Program-made: the position numbers and the translations under genes
In this document: piece after piece, positions 23,513 to 36,800 of the stretch
Layout: each line of letters begins with the position of its first letter
Position numbering within the stretch: the first letter of the stretch is position 1
The notes under the pieces: generated by a model
Seen by the model: the letters and a program-made list of their open reading frames with translations, nothing else
What the model was told of the DNA's origin: nothing
The model's database searches: none
Assembly: GCF_036373705.1 (NCBI RefSeq)
Contig: NC_089866.1
Span: forward strand, 23,228,001-23,292,000
Source: Amia ocellicauda
Taxonomy: Eukaryota; Chordata; Actinopteri; Amiiformes; Amiidae
DNA: 64,000 nt
Reading direction: 5' to 3'

Positions 23513-24741
23513 ATAGACTCACCTAAAGGATTATTAGGAACACCTGTTCAATTTCTCATTAATGCAATTATCTAACCAACCAATCACAATGGCAGTTGCT
23601 TCAATGCATTTAGGGGTGTGGTCCTGGTCAAGACAATCTCCTGAACTCCAAACTGAATGTCTGAATGGGAAAGAAAGGTGATTTAAGCAATTTTGAGCGT
23701 GGCATGGTTGTTGGTGCCAGACGGGCCGGTCTGAGTATTTCACAATCTGCTCAGTTACTGGGATTTTCACACACAACCATTTCTAGGGTTTACAAAGAAT
23801 GGTGTGAAAAGGGAAAAACATCCAGTATGCGGCAGTCCTGTGGGCGAAAATGCCTTGTTGACGCTAGAGGTCAGAGGAGAATGGGCCGACTGATTCAAGC
23901 TGATAGAAGAGCAACTTTGACTGAAATAACCACTCGTTACAACCGAGGTATGCAGCAAAGCATTTGTGAAGCCACAACACGTACAACCTTGAGGCGGATG
24001 GGCTACAACAGCAGAAGACCCCACCGGGTACCACTCATCTCCACTACAAATAGGAAAAAGAGGCTACAATTTGCACAAGCTCACCAAAATTGGACAGTTG
24101 AAGACTGGAAAAATGTTGCCTGGTCTGATGAGTCTCGATTTCTGTTGAGACATTCAGATGGTAGAGTCAGAATTTGGCGTAAACAGAATGAGAACATGGA
24201 TCCATCATGCCTTGTTACCACTGTGCAGGCTGGTGGTGGTGGTGTAATGGTGTGGGGGATGTTTTCTTGGCACACTTTAGGCCCCTTAGTGCCAATTGGG
24301 CATCGTTTAAATGCCACGGCCTACCTGAGCATTGTTTCTGACCATGTCCATCCCTTTATGACCACCATGTACCCATCCTCTGATGGCTACTTCCAGCAGG
24401 ATAATGCACCATGTCACAAAGGTCGAATCATTTCAAATTGGTTTCTTGAACATGACAATGAGTTCACTGTACTAAACTGGCCCCCACAGTCACCAGATCT
24501 CAACCCAATAGAGCATCTTTGGGATGTGGTGGAACGGGAGCTTCGTGCCCTGGATGTGCAACCCACAAATCTCCATCAACTGCAAGATGCTATCCTATCA
24601 ATATGGGCCAACATTTCTAAAGACTGCTTTCAGCACCTTGTTGAATCAATGCCACGTAGAATTAAGGCAATTCTGAAGGCGAAAGGGGGTCAAACACAGT
24701 ATTAGTATGGTGTTCCTAATAATCCTTTAGGTGAGTGTATA
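23513..24741 (+). mobile_element. Tc1/mariner element, DD36E spacing, apparently full length
   Basis: About 1.23 kb. Its ends are inverted repeats of about 30 bp (ACTCACCTAAAGGATTATTA at left, and its complement at right), bordered by TATA/TA consistent with TA target duplication. It contains one uninterrupted transposase gene. The terminal repeats are nearly identical, with one mismatch seen near the tip. Confidence 0.93.
23665..24705 (+). CDS. Tc1-like transposase, 346 aa, intact frame (DD36E)
   Basis: A single open frame from ATG at 23665 to TAG at 24703-24705. It would cut and paste its own element at TA sites. The N-terminal half shows paired helix-turn-helix DNA-binding character (LSISQSAQLLGFSHTTISRV). 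The catalytic triad is visible as WSDESRF, QQDNAPCHKG and NPIEHLW. I count 36 residues between the second Asp and the Glu, rather than 34 as in classical Tc1. That spacing matches the DD36E (Incomer) group described in animals; assignment to that group is an inference from spacing alone. There are no stops or frameshifts, so it may be recent, but activity cannot be judged from sequence. Confidence 0.93.
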   Translation: MGKKGDLSNFERGMVVGARRAGLSISQSAQLLGFSHTTISRVYKEWCEKGKTSSMRQSCGRKCLVDARGQRRMGRLIQADRRATLTEITTRYNRGMQQSICEATTRTTLRRMGYNSRRPHRVPLISTTNRKKRLQFAQAHQNWTVEDWKNVAWSDESRFLLRHSDGRVRIWRKQNENMDPSCLVTTVQAGGGGVMVWGMFSWHTLGPLVPIGHRLNATAYLSIVSDHVHPFMTTMYPSSDGYFQQDNAPCHKGRIISNWFLEHDNEFTVLNWPPQSPDLNPIEHLWDVVERELRALDVQPTNLHQLQDAILSIWANISKDCFQHLVESMPRRIKAILKAKGGQTQY

Positions 24742-25074
24742 GCAATCTGCTTCGGAGTGAAGAAAGTATATCATGCACTTAAGAAACCTATCATGTGTAA
24801 CCGGGGCTCATTCGTACCACTTACACTACATTATTCTGGAGTCAAATCAAGTAACTCATGTAAACTAGCAAATGTACACAAAAGTCCATAAGAAGTTATT
24901 TCCCAATCAAATACATTTTTATTTTTAAATAGGTTTTCTAGGGTAGTTTACTGCAATTGCACAACATTTTCATTCCCTTGATGATTACCTCATCTTCTGT
25001 CAGGGTGCTGTCTGAGTGACAAACAAAAGCACTGAGGACGTGACTAAACTGCAAGGTCATTAAGGCAGGGAACA

Positions 25075-25318
25075 GTCAATAAAATTGAAGGTCAAGACCT
25101 ACAATCAAGGCTTTAAGGATGGAAATCAGCAGACACTTCTTCACACAGAGTTGTCTGGAACAATCTCCACAGCGATGTGATTGAAGCTGAACATTTGGGA
25201 ACATTCAAAAATAGACTGGATAGGATACTTGGATGACTTAAGATACGAACAGACATCAAACGAGCACGATGGGTCGAATGGCCTCCTCTCGTTTGTAAAC
25301 TTTCTTATGTTCTTATAC
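25075..25318 (+). mobile_element. 3' end of a CR1/L2-like LINE, truncated
   Basis: The frame at 25141-25236 reads VVWNNLHSDVIEAEHLG then TFKNRLDRILG and stop, the typical C-terminus of reverse transcriptases of CR1-like LINEs. A neighbouring frame just upstream reads MEISRHFFTQ, so one frameshift separates the two parts. A conserved-looking untranslated tail follows (GGGTCGAATGGCCTCCTCTC). Nothing of the LINE is seen further upstream, consistent with 5' truncation. Confidence 0.7.
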
Positions 25319-25763
25319 AGAACAGACATTATGATTTTTTTATTCTGTGAAATGCTCAACACCTTCAGTTATATTTGCTACTGCCTACATGGCGACATGT
25401 GAGGTCAACTTACGTTTTTAATATATCAGCTTGGGGAGAGAGTGGGGATTGGGGGTTGTCCTGGATGAGGTCTACTGTGAGAAGTTTTTTAACCACAGGC
25501 TGTTCCTTTTAATTACGGAAATTTTTTGACCAAAACACACACAAAACTTTGCAAGGGGAAGTGAAATCTACTTTCTGTTGCCCAAAATACTTGCGTTCCT
25601 CTTTAAGTAGATGTTTGAGTTCATCCAAAGAAAGTGTCTGTAGACTACAAACAAAGAAAGCGGTAAAATACAACAGTCATTATTTCACACCATGATATTC
25701 AAGACAGAGATGGAATTACATTTTTCCCCATTGATGCCTTTCCTCTCACCAGAAACTCAACCA

Positions 25764-25833
25764 AATTAAATCATTCCCTTCATCACTGCACTTTTGTGGT
25801 GGCCAGTGCAGTGATGAAGGGAATGATTTAATT
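25764..25833. repeat. Perfect 28-bp palindrome with 14-nt loop
   Basis: Arms 25764-25791 and 25806-25833 are exact reverse complements. The outer flanks (CTCAACC... and ...TTGAG) can extend the pairing with a small bulge. No transposase or terminal duplication is evident around it. Confidence 0.9.
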
Positions 25834-27496
25834 GAGAAGCATTACTGTCTGCAGATCTGACGGGATAAACATTACCCTTGCTTGCATTGCACGGATTTAT
25901 TCAACAACCACTCACTACACAGACACAGAAGAGATCAGAGACGTCGTCGTTTTGCTGTGTTTATAATGGCCTAACAGCCCATAACTGGGTACATTCAGAG
26001 GCCATCGCCCTGTACCTCAGGGAGAGTGAGAACATCCTTTACTCAGAGCTGAGAAGAAACTTCCCTGGAAAAAGAGATTGAATAGGGCTTATGATTGAGG
26101 TATTCAGCCTCCCAAATCAAACTGGCCACTGCTTGAAGTGGAGGAAGAGACCTGGGGCCAGAGCTAATCTCAATACTACAGCATTGCAAGAGAAGGGTTT
26201 AACAAGAGCAGCCACACAAGAGAACTGGACTAAGATTTACATGCAAAGAAAAACAAACAAAAGCAATGCCCTTCCCTTGGAACTTTATAAATGTCTACAT
26301 TACGAAACATTCTTGCCACAACCACTGGTCAAACTGAAATAATAAAGCAAAGAACAAGGTGAGGCTGGGGACGTTGTCTGTCTACCACAGGAGTCGAGTC
26401 GTGGTCCAATCAAATTGCACAGCAACTGTCAACTCCAAACAAAAAGTAAAGAACGTGACTTTTCAGGTTTTTCAATTTGAATTGGCAGTTAAAGTCAATA
26501 TTGTAAAGTATTTACCCGATTCATAAGCACAAGTTATCTGGTTTGTTGGAAAAGCCAGTAATGTTCATTGAAAGCAAATCTGGGAGAGACCCATTTTGAA
26601 AAATTGAAAGCATTGAAATCGGGTTAATACAAAAATGGGAACACTAAACCTAACTGAAAACATGCCACACATTGTTTTTCAAAGGGCTTTATTAAAAAAA
26701 AAAAAAAGAAAAAAAAATTAACCTTTCAACATTCCAGTGTTTCTAACAAAATGTATTCAGACCAGATAACAATATTACAGATTGTCAACCATTTCCTTTT
26801 CTTAAATAGATTCCAATGCAAAATGCTACCCTTAGACATCTGAGCATTCATGAATGCTGGCTGTTTCTTTAGTATTTTTTTTTTTGTTTTTTTTTAATAA
26901 TGAGCTTGCCAAAACCATTGAAATACATCTCCACAATGTGACTTTCAGTTCTCTCTCCATCAGGGATAAAAGTAGAATTTTAAACACAACCCCACACCCA
27001 ATAATCCGCTAGCCGCTAAAAAAAAAAAAGCGTGAGTCAAAACAGTATAATTTAATTCCTTACTGCAGAGCATACACAATAAAAAGGGAAAAAAAGACCA
27101 TAAAAAATATTTCAGCCCTTACGATGCTTATAAACAATTACAGATGCTATAGTGTCCCAGTTCTGTTCTATACACTAGCACAATTAGGGAGGGCTCTTGA
27201 GAATCATGATTTCATTCCTAAGGCTTGCAAATGGCAAAGCTACACTTTAGAGCTGGTAGGCGATATTTAATGTATGCAATTTGTTTTTTAAACTCTCATT
27301 CTCAAACACTATCTTGGGGTACGGCACAACAGAAACCTATCTGTTTTGAAAAACTGCTTGAATGAAGAATTACTCACGAGATGGTCTGATAGTTCCTAAG
27401 CCTGTAAGTCCACCAAAAGTAAAGGATATCAAAGGATGATGTGGACCGATTGACATTTTACTGTACACATGGAAACAACAATCATACTGTGCCATT

Positions 27497-27607
<111 letters not shown>

Positions 27608-28551
27608 TGTGTTTTTGTGATCAACTGCAGTAGGTGTAGACGACTAAAATGCGTACAAACATAATATTACTCGATCTAGATGTTACCTCAAGACATCTAT
27701 GCAAATCTTAACCTCAGAAACATCCAACCAGGGTAAAAGAACAAATTGATAAAACTGACTCGTACAGGTCAGTAAACACACGACGGCAAATGCTCAGACA
27801 CTCAAGATTCCCAATTGTTTCCTCTCTCTCCGGTTTCATTTTCCATTAAAATCTCTCAAATTCTAGAGTATAGAGTGAAGCAATGAAAACCTTAAGTTAA
27901 AAAGGGTCTGTGTTTTCCACCTAGGAAGACACAGCCTTTAAAGTGGCAGCAATGAGAACCCCCCCCCCACCAATTTGAATTCCAAATGAGTGAGTGTGTG
28001 CTTATCCAGTTGCTGACATGCCCTGCTAAATCATGCAAATTAATTATGAATAAGTTCCTTCCCTCCCCGCATTTTCCATCTGTGGTGTGCTTTAGTCTTT
28101 GCAAACTTTAGGATGACTTGTATAGCCAGCCCAGCATAATGTTTCTGCAAGCTCCTATGAAGGGAAAAAAAAAAAGTTTCAGCTCCTTAAAGTCTCTCAA
28201 TAAATTAAAACACCACAACCCATAAAGGCTCTTCCGGTCTCTTTTATTAAAGAGTGGCGCTACATATAGGACTATACATAAGAGCTAACTGTACTCAACT
28301 TCCTGTCCCAGTGCTCTGGGTTTGGGATAGTATAGGAAGCGGTTCTATATGCTCATGAATATGTATATAAAAAAGGAAAAAAAAAAAAGTGAATTTCCTG
28401 TCAAGGAATTTTCTGTGGACTATGTACAATAATTTATTTCAGTAATTATTCTAAAAACGCTTTTTTTTTTTTTTTCTTCTCTCTCCTTTCAATATTACAA
28501 GTCCTTCATGCGTGTGTGTGAAGAGGAAGTTCTGGATTTCGCAGGTGTGGT

Positions 28552-28582
28552 GGTGGAGGAGGAGGAGGAGGAGGAGGAGGAA
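28552..28582. repeat. (GGA)n trinucleotide repeat in the naa25 3' UTR
   Basis: About ten GGA/GAG units on the plus strand lie just past the naa25 stop (TCC units in the transcript). Confidence 0.9.
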
Positions 28583-28599
28583 GATGGTGCGTCCCCCCA

Positions 28600-31500
28600 T
28601 CAGATCTTCAGGCTCTTCATGGTGTCCGCCCTTTTCTTCAACAGCTCGCCCACTTCCTGCAGTGACCTCAGGTAGCTGCTCTGTACCTTCTCCATCACAG
28701 TCTTTGTAAACTTCTGCTCATCCTAGAGGGGGAAAACAAACAAACACCCAAAAGAAGTCAAATGGTAGAAATGCAAAGAAATGGGAGCGCACATTTGGGG
28801 CATTAAAGCATTAAACTTATTTAATTGCAAAAGTGAAAAGTCCAGAGTGGGCTTATAAGGTACATATGTACCTTTTAAACCCACGTGTCCCAAATAAGCC
28901 CACAAGAGTTTTAACAGTAAATATTTCAAATTGTATTGATTAAGCACTTAATATTTTATAGATTATTGAAATCAGACCTCAAATAACCAACCTAACCAAT
29001 TCAAATTGTATTTATATATTATCTGAGACTAATTTCCATCACATGGAATTGTTGCACTTGTAGAGGCAGTTTGCTCTGCTGGTGTGCTGGTTGTTGGGGT
29101 TGGGGCCGGGGCTGTCGGGGTTGTGGAAGTCTGCACAGGTGCTTCAGAAAAAGGAGCATGATTTGTGGACACTTATCTGTCCACCTGGCTCTGCCTCACA
29201 GGGAATATTCCAGTGCTCTCAAACCACCAATGATGTTTTCTGGCTTGAGAGCAGCAGAAATCATATCAAGTTTCGCAGGGAATTCCTCCTTTTACTAGGG
29301 GTGCACCGATCAATCAGCCACCGATCAGTATCGGGCTGATATGGCAAAATATTACTATATCAGCTATTGGCCGATTGCTTTAAAATGGCAGACATTTCTG
29401 ACCGATATTTCTGATTCATAGATGGGTATCGTCCCAGATCATCCCTACTTTTGACTTCACGAAACACTGTCTTGTTCAGTGGCTGGAGGATGTGGGTGAG
29501 GTGAGATGGGAGCCGGAGAAAAACAACCCCATTTTCTCTGGCCTTGGTCTGAGGCATGACCATCAAAAATTAAAACTCTTCGCAATTTTTTCCCTGCCTA
29601 CACATTTTGTCCCCACAATGAAAACAAGGTAAGTAGTTAAGTTCATGAATGAAAAGGATGTATTCTGGGCTTAGTGGGCTTAACAACAGTGGTCCATGGA
29701 AAATTAACCTCAATATTGTTTTATAGAGTTAATGTAAACATGTAATATTTTTATAATAAATAAAATTTAGACCATGTTTATTATTGTTGGTAGAACAAAT
29801 TCAATAATTATTCTGCTTTAAAGCCATGTGCTAATAGACTTTTCAAGGGTGCTGTTCCTTTTAAGCCCATATGACAAAAACAATTAAATTTCTAGATTAT
29901 AATAATTGATTGAACATTACATATTGTTTTATCTGAATAAGTTTCTAAAATGTTTTGATTTACTATGGTCATCAACAGTTTCTCAATTCGACTGCATCTA
30001 TCTGTGTGACCATCATTCTGACAGTGTCCCGCGGTCGCTCCAGACACTCATGTGCTTTTAAATACCAAGCAAGTTCATCATATAAGGTTTCATTTGATGT
30101 ATTAATCTCTTAATTTTATAATTCTTAATAATATTCACAAGGTTTGGTCACCAAATTCCAGAAACATGGCTTCTTGGGAGGGCCCCTCATAAAGCAAAGT
30201 TTTGGGGTGACTTATAAAATTGCTGCTGCACAGAGGCAGCACAAGGTCATACATAACTCAAGAATAAAACATGTGATTGGCTCCAAATAAAAAGTAACAA
30301 CTTTGTGTATTTGCTGTGATACAGATCATCCTTCTAGTATTTCCTGTCTTTTTTGTATTTCAAAATAAAAGAGCAAGTGGGTACATGGGCTTAATTGGGT
30401 CACTTCCCCTTCTTCAGGTTGTGGAGGTGGATTCAGTCAGTGGCTAAATCATTTTAACCTGGAATACTCTTAACAATACATCGTTTTCAATTAAGTTTTT
30501 TTTAATGAGAATTAAAAAAATGTGGGTCTTTCTAGGACCAGGCCTGTTAAGATTAGTTTACCTGAATTGTTTGCAATGGTTATCTTTAAAGAAACCTATA
30601 CAATTGGCAATAAATTCAGCCCAGGGAGTCTGGGTTTAGCCAGCTAGTATTAACATTCTTCATGTCCTGAAAACCTACACTAAACACATTGAATTACTAC
30701 TTTTTCTGGCGTGACAGATTGCTTTTATAAGCCTTCACTATAGGAAGTGATCTTTAAAGTTTTAAAAAGATTTTTGAAGTTTAAAATTATACATACATAG
30801 TAAATGTAAAAATAATAAAACCCTGTCATGTGTTGTGTAAAATGTTTTACAGAGGCCATCAACTGCCTTTGGAAACTCCCTGGGAAGGAAGACTGGTTTC
30901 TATTGTAGGTCAAGAAGGAGGAGGAAGAGAGGGAAAAAAACAAAAAACTGTTCGTCATGTTCAGTTAGATCAAGGTATTAGCCGCCCCAGTTAACCAGGG
31001 TTTACTACATTTAATGGAGGTTGTGAACTTTAATATTCTGAAATTTAAAATGTAAATGGTTTCTGATGGTTGGGGGTTGCAGATTGTTTATCTGGAGTGA
31101 GTTCCTAAATGTGGCTAAGTAATATACAACCAGAGAAGATGTAGACTTGGATTCCAATCGCAGAGAAGAAGTAAAAATATTGTGGTAAAAATAAAAGCGG
31201 ACATGAGGTATAGCCTTTGCAAGTGGTGGGTGGATTTGCAAGTTTTGACTTAATCGGGGCGTAAGTCAGAATATCTTTAATAGACACACGTAGATGTGAA
31301 TCTTAAAAATCAAGACGCATGACCTCCAAGCAGCACATGAGACTTCATTCCTTCTTTGAGGGTTGGCGAACAGCTGTGCTGTCAATTGCACACATCAACC
31401 AAAGAGTAAAACATCTGAAATATTACAGCTATCCAGCCCCACAAGTCAAGATATGTAGATATTAAGACATCTGTCAAAAGACACTCCATCTCAAGCACAA

Positions 31501-33821
31501 TGTTTTACAGGCAGGCCTTGACAGAGCGGCTCACAGGTATGGAGCTTCAGCACAATGAAGTTCAGTTACCCCCTTCCCATCGCCTACAGAAACATAAATA
31601 TACTAAATATGTTTCCTGTGCATCTCGCTGCCAAGCTTTGCTCCCTGGGCAAGCAGGAAAAGAACCAGATTACAGGCCACACCTAGCTATCTAACAATGC
31701 TTCACTCACATGACAGTGCTTTAAAGTCACGTTCAGGGCAAGGAACTTAAAAGCGCTACTACGCGTCACAAACAGTGTATGCGCTATCCTGCCGAAACCT
31801 GTACACTTGTTGAAAATCTACAATTTCTGTTCTAAGAAATTTCACATAAAAAAATATGCCTTAATTCTGAAGGCTTGGGTTCAGCTCATATTTAGTTCTA
31901 GGTGCAAATACAGGTGACAACAAATGAAGACCCAAGAAAGTTAAGTGAAGGAGAAGGAAATCAATCCTGTACTAAGCATCGTAACTGCCATTTTGTGACA
32001 TTTTGTGAAATGGTGTACAAAGAGCATTGACAGAATTGTGTGGTGAGACTTTGCACATCAAGAAACATAATACAGTCTATTAAACGTATTTTACTATGGT
32101 TTATGTTGTTGTGTGTTCACATGACTTATAAAGATCCAGATAAATCATAAGCAGACTTATTTAGTAACAGAAGACAAAAAAAAGGTGGTGTGATTATACA
32201 AGGGGAACTGTACCACATTTTTTTTAATTTTGATTATGTTAGCTGTACATATTGTTTTAAATATGGCAATGTCGAAAATAGTCTAAAGTGAATATATATT
32301 TAGGAAAACAATGATTTATAAACGCATAGGCGGCCGCCATTTTCTCTATAGCTGACAATCAGTGACATCAAGTGCGGCCACACAGTGCGGTGAGGCTGGG
32401 TGTCTGACACAGACAGCTGCTGTGGCAGTGGCACTCACTGTATGTGTTACACACATGCCACATTGTATGGCTTTTGGCTGTACACAACAACGTGGACGTC
32501 ATCAAAAAGCCAAAGTAATTATCGAGACGATGAGGAGGAAGTAAAATGATTCTCCTTCCCAAAAGATCGCCAACTTGCCAGTCAGTGGACTGTCAGTATG
32601 GGTACTGACGTTGGACCGATCAACACATTCCGTTGCTTACTCATATTTTGTCTTTGTTCTTTTCCTTAATATATAGGCCTAATACTTTAGTATTATGTTG
32701 TACTTATTAATCTGATATAAATAGTTTATTCGCCATTGTAGCCAAATTAACTGGAAATTATCCCATCATAGTGACCTATGAGATGAACACTGTTAGATCG
32801 CTTCATAAAACAAATATGTTAAATAATGATTTCTGACGAATTAGATTTCCTAAACCTACCTCGAATCTCTGACACAATGTAGAGATTCTGAATATTCGGA
32901 CAGCCTGGAAACTTGGCTTCAATATTTGCAATGAGGCAGGTGGATTCTCAGATCATATGGAAATAACTGATGTCAAGTCATGGAAGATGTACAGTATTAT
33001 CCAAAGTCTGATACCCTACTATCCAGCACTGGCACTGTATAATTGTTATTAAAAGGTTGGATTATTTGCAACAGTTGCCGAATTGTAGCTCATTTTTAAT
33101 TTCATGTAAGTGATAAAGTCATAAGCAACATACGCCAAATCTGACCCTTTCTCACCGACTACTCGACTCGTCCAGTCCCTGGTCTTCTCCTGCCTGGACT
33201 ACTGCAACTCCCTCCTGGCCGGCCTGCCTACAACTACTACCCACTGCTCCAGCTCATCCAGAACTCTGGTATTCTCTCTGCCCCGATTCGCACACGCTAC
33301 TCCACTGCTCCGCTCCCTCCACTGGCTCATGATACCGGCACGCATTCAGTTCAAGACACTGACCCTCACCTACCGCTGTCTCGACCACACTGCACCCAGT
33401 TACCTTCAGACCCTCGTCTCTCCACACATTCCCTCCAAGCCACTGCGGTCTTCTGGTGCCAAAAGACTAACTCTACCTCCTCTGCATTCTCCTTCCTCCA
33501 GAGCTGCTCCTTCTCATCCCTGGCATCTAAGTGGCGGAACGACCTTCCCACTGAAGTCAAAACAGCAGAGTCCTTGACCTCCTTCCAGCGATTACTCAAA
33601 ACACATCTTTTCAGACAGTACTTGAAATTTAGCCATTTACTCTCCTGTAATGTTTTATCATACTACTTGCCTTGCGTTACTAGTACTCGTATTGTTTATT
33701 TAGATTTCCCCTATACTCCCTTTCCCTTTGGCCCTTGACTGTGACCTAACATCTTGTATTTTTGCACTTTGTATTGCGCTTACATTTTTTAAGTCGCCCT
33801 GGATAAGGCCATCTGTTAAGA

Positions 33822-33865
<44 letters not shown>

Positions 33866-36800
33866 GCACCTTTACATTACTGATGTTAAAGGATTTCCTA
33901 TTCACAAAATCTTGCCTCATTTAGTCCAGAGGGTGCCTTGATGGGGATCTGACTGCAGTCCACAGCACCAATGACGTTAGGGATCTCTGTATAATAATGT
34001 AGTCTACATAACTATAAAGATATTTATTAAATTGCATATAACCTTGTAGCAGAAGCTTTGCCGATATTTCCAACTGATTATAGGAATGCGCCACTAGCAA
34101 AGTTAACCTGCGCTGTAGCAGGTTTACGATTAAGGATGTGTTGCTATGGCTAGCTCTCGCTCACATTTGCATTCCAGACCTATTAAGAATACGAGGTGAT
34201 GACTACCTTCTGTATATTTAGTCGTTAAACAGCAAGTTGAGATTTTCGGTCACATCTTCCAGCTATCTTCTCTCCACCTCTTTGAAGTTCTGTTGTGGAG
34301 TATGGCTTTATGATATTATTCATAAAAACAACAACAACTTGACCAATTCACTTTGATTTAGTGCCACTGATAAGCTGATAAGTCTGTGAATATAATTAAC
34401 CTAGATTGATAAAGCTAGCTTAATGGTTAAAGGCACATGTGAACTATGCCCTGTTGATAGCGCTCCCCGTTGTAAACGTTGGTACTGTAAAATGGTTTGG
34501 TGCTTTAGACTAGAATTAGCACAATCTTAGCACCCCCATAGATTCATACATATTGTATCTCCACTGGGAAACAGAAGTAGCTCTCACTATAGCACAGCTC
34601 AAAACCTGTGTCAGACTTTCATGAACCATTGTATAACAGTTCTCCTCACACATTGTTCTCCTTCCCAGATTGCTCAGAACTATGTGGCCTTTCAGGCCTT
34701 GGCCAGGAGATGAAATGCTCATATGCCAGCATAACCTAGTAAACAATGCCAGATGTGCTTGCCTGGAACGCTGGATCAAAATCATAATGAAGTAAAAAAA
34801 AAAAAAAAAATCACACAAGTCATGAATAAGTAAGGGACTGACCTAGATAAATTGATTTGCTCCAAAATATTCCTATTGTCCAAGGTTGAAAGACCAAACC
34901 ATTTCCACATGAGCTAGACTTCTTGTATTAATGCTTGTTCTGCGTATTATGGCTCCAGAGTGCATTTCCTTAATCACATTTCGTTTTAAAAGTAAAATGG
35001 AAGCTACCTCAGAACAATTATACATGAAACTAAAAATAAATAGAATATGAACTATATCCAGATAATGCAGAGTGCAAATGCTCAGCTTATCAATTTATAG
35101 CATGTATTCAGTGAATCAGGAAGATGCAGCATACAGACCTATAAGAACTTTGATATGGATTATGGCACAATATGACGTATGTAATCAAACCACGCCCATT
35201 GCATTCCACCCCGACCAATCAGAAAGCGCAAAGCGACTCGTACCTCGGAGAGTGCGTGCTCCTCCAGTGTGAGCCCCTCCAGCTTCAGTGCAGTCAGAGC
35301 GATTTCCAGGCCCTTGACGTGATCGAGGACCTCGGAGAGCAGGGTCTGTAACGCCGCTGTGTACTCCTGGTAACCGCTGAACACCGCCGGCTGGGCAGGG
35401 GAGAAAGAAAAGAAAGGACCATGAATAACTTTGACACACCATGAAGACATTCCAATTGCTGCTTTCAAAGAGGTGCCAAACTCTTTAGTTAACCCACTAG
35501 TCTTAGAGACAATGAGACTGCAGGGATCAGTTGCCCAAAACACAAACGTTCCCTCACAGCTTCAACGAGATGGCAGACTCACCGTAGTTGCGCTGGCATC
35601 CTTTTTCTTCTTCTTCTTTTTCTGTATACTGGATTTGAGGGGTCGGAGGACACTACCACAGTAACTGGAAACCCACAGGACCACACACACAGTCTAGAAG
35701 AGAAGAAAGATTAGGGTGAAAATATCGGCACTGAGGAAATTGAGGATGCGCTGGGGTGCAAATCCAATTGAACCAAATTGTGTTGAACGCATTAGAGAAA
35801 CAAAACAGCGATGCGTTTCATTTTTTCCCATTGATTTAAAATATAATTCGTTACAATACCAGAAACAGTTTGTTTATAATATAATTACTGTTCGATTGAA
35901 CCCCCTCCCCACTTCCTTTACAGATAACAGACCTTAATCGTTGATGCTGAAAAAAAGGAAGATCAGATCACAACTCTTTATTTTATTATCTACCTTCCCT
36001 TTAGTTCTAGCATTACATTTGTGGTTTCTTTTACTGTATTTTGCTGCACACGTTAACTGATCTGTATTTGTTTAACACAGACTACCAGTATGTGATTTTG
36101 TATAGTTCCTTCTTGAATGCGATTCCCATTTAACGAAAGGCATTAACAACATAAATCAATGTATTACGAATTCTGCCCTAGCACTACTGTACCATACTGT
36201 GTATATACAGTCCCCTCATTATTGGGACAGCAAAGTCGAAATTGTTCCTTTAGTTTTGCAGTCAAGCAATTTGTTTTTGTGATCACAAGATTAAGATTAA
36301 CGATTTACATTTAATTTTTCGGTAATTCCTGAATATATTTGAACTTATTAGAACAAAACCATACTTTGTGTTCAATCCAGTCATTTCAAGTCACTAGACG
36401 TATTGGGACACATTCACGTTAAGTACATTTCAGAGTGTAAAAGTCAGTATTTGACTGCGTAAGCTTTTGAGGCAAGTGAAAATACCAGTTTAGACTTCAC
36501 TGTCCCGATACTTTGATATATACATCTCATAAGAACCTTCCTTTAATATATATCCTAAGTTGCTTTCGAAGTATGAAGTTTGCTGAACAGACTCAGGCTC
36601 ATTACACCATAAAATACTTTCGGAGATGTCTCTGGGATCCCAAAGAACTCACCTCTACGAAGAACACTAGGTTTTCTAAAAGTGCCGGCATGGCTTTACA
36701 TCGACTGTCTTTAACTTCCAGTAGATCGCCTTTGCATTTATTAAATATCTCTGAAAAGGGAGAAGAGAACCGGAAAAATTGTGCGTCAAACAAGGAATTT

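Larger units (their letters stand above)
28723..35243. other. Last and largest naa25 intron: a nest of transposon fragments
   Basis: 6.5 kb between the final two naa25 coding exons. In order it holds a pogo-like transposase fragment with a hAT-like short element beside it (29041-29566), a THAP-like fragment (32455-32591), PIF/Harbinger pieces (32859-33987) split by an L2 LINE tail (33150-33865), and otherwise AT-rich sequence without recognised content (29600-32300 and 34000-35240). Confidence 0.7.

Noticed and set aside
26686..26720. Poly(A)-rich stretch with TTTATT as the naa25 polyadenylation site
   Set aside because: An AATAAA on the minus strand exists, but several others lie nearer the stop codon; the site cannot be chosen from sequence alone.
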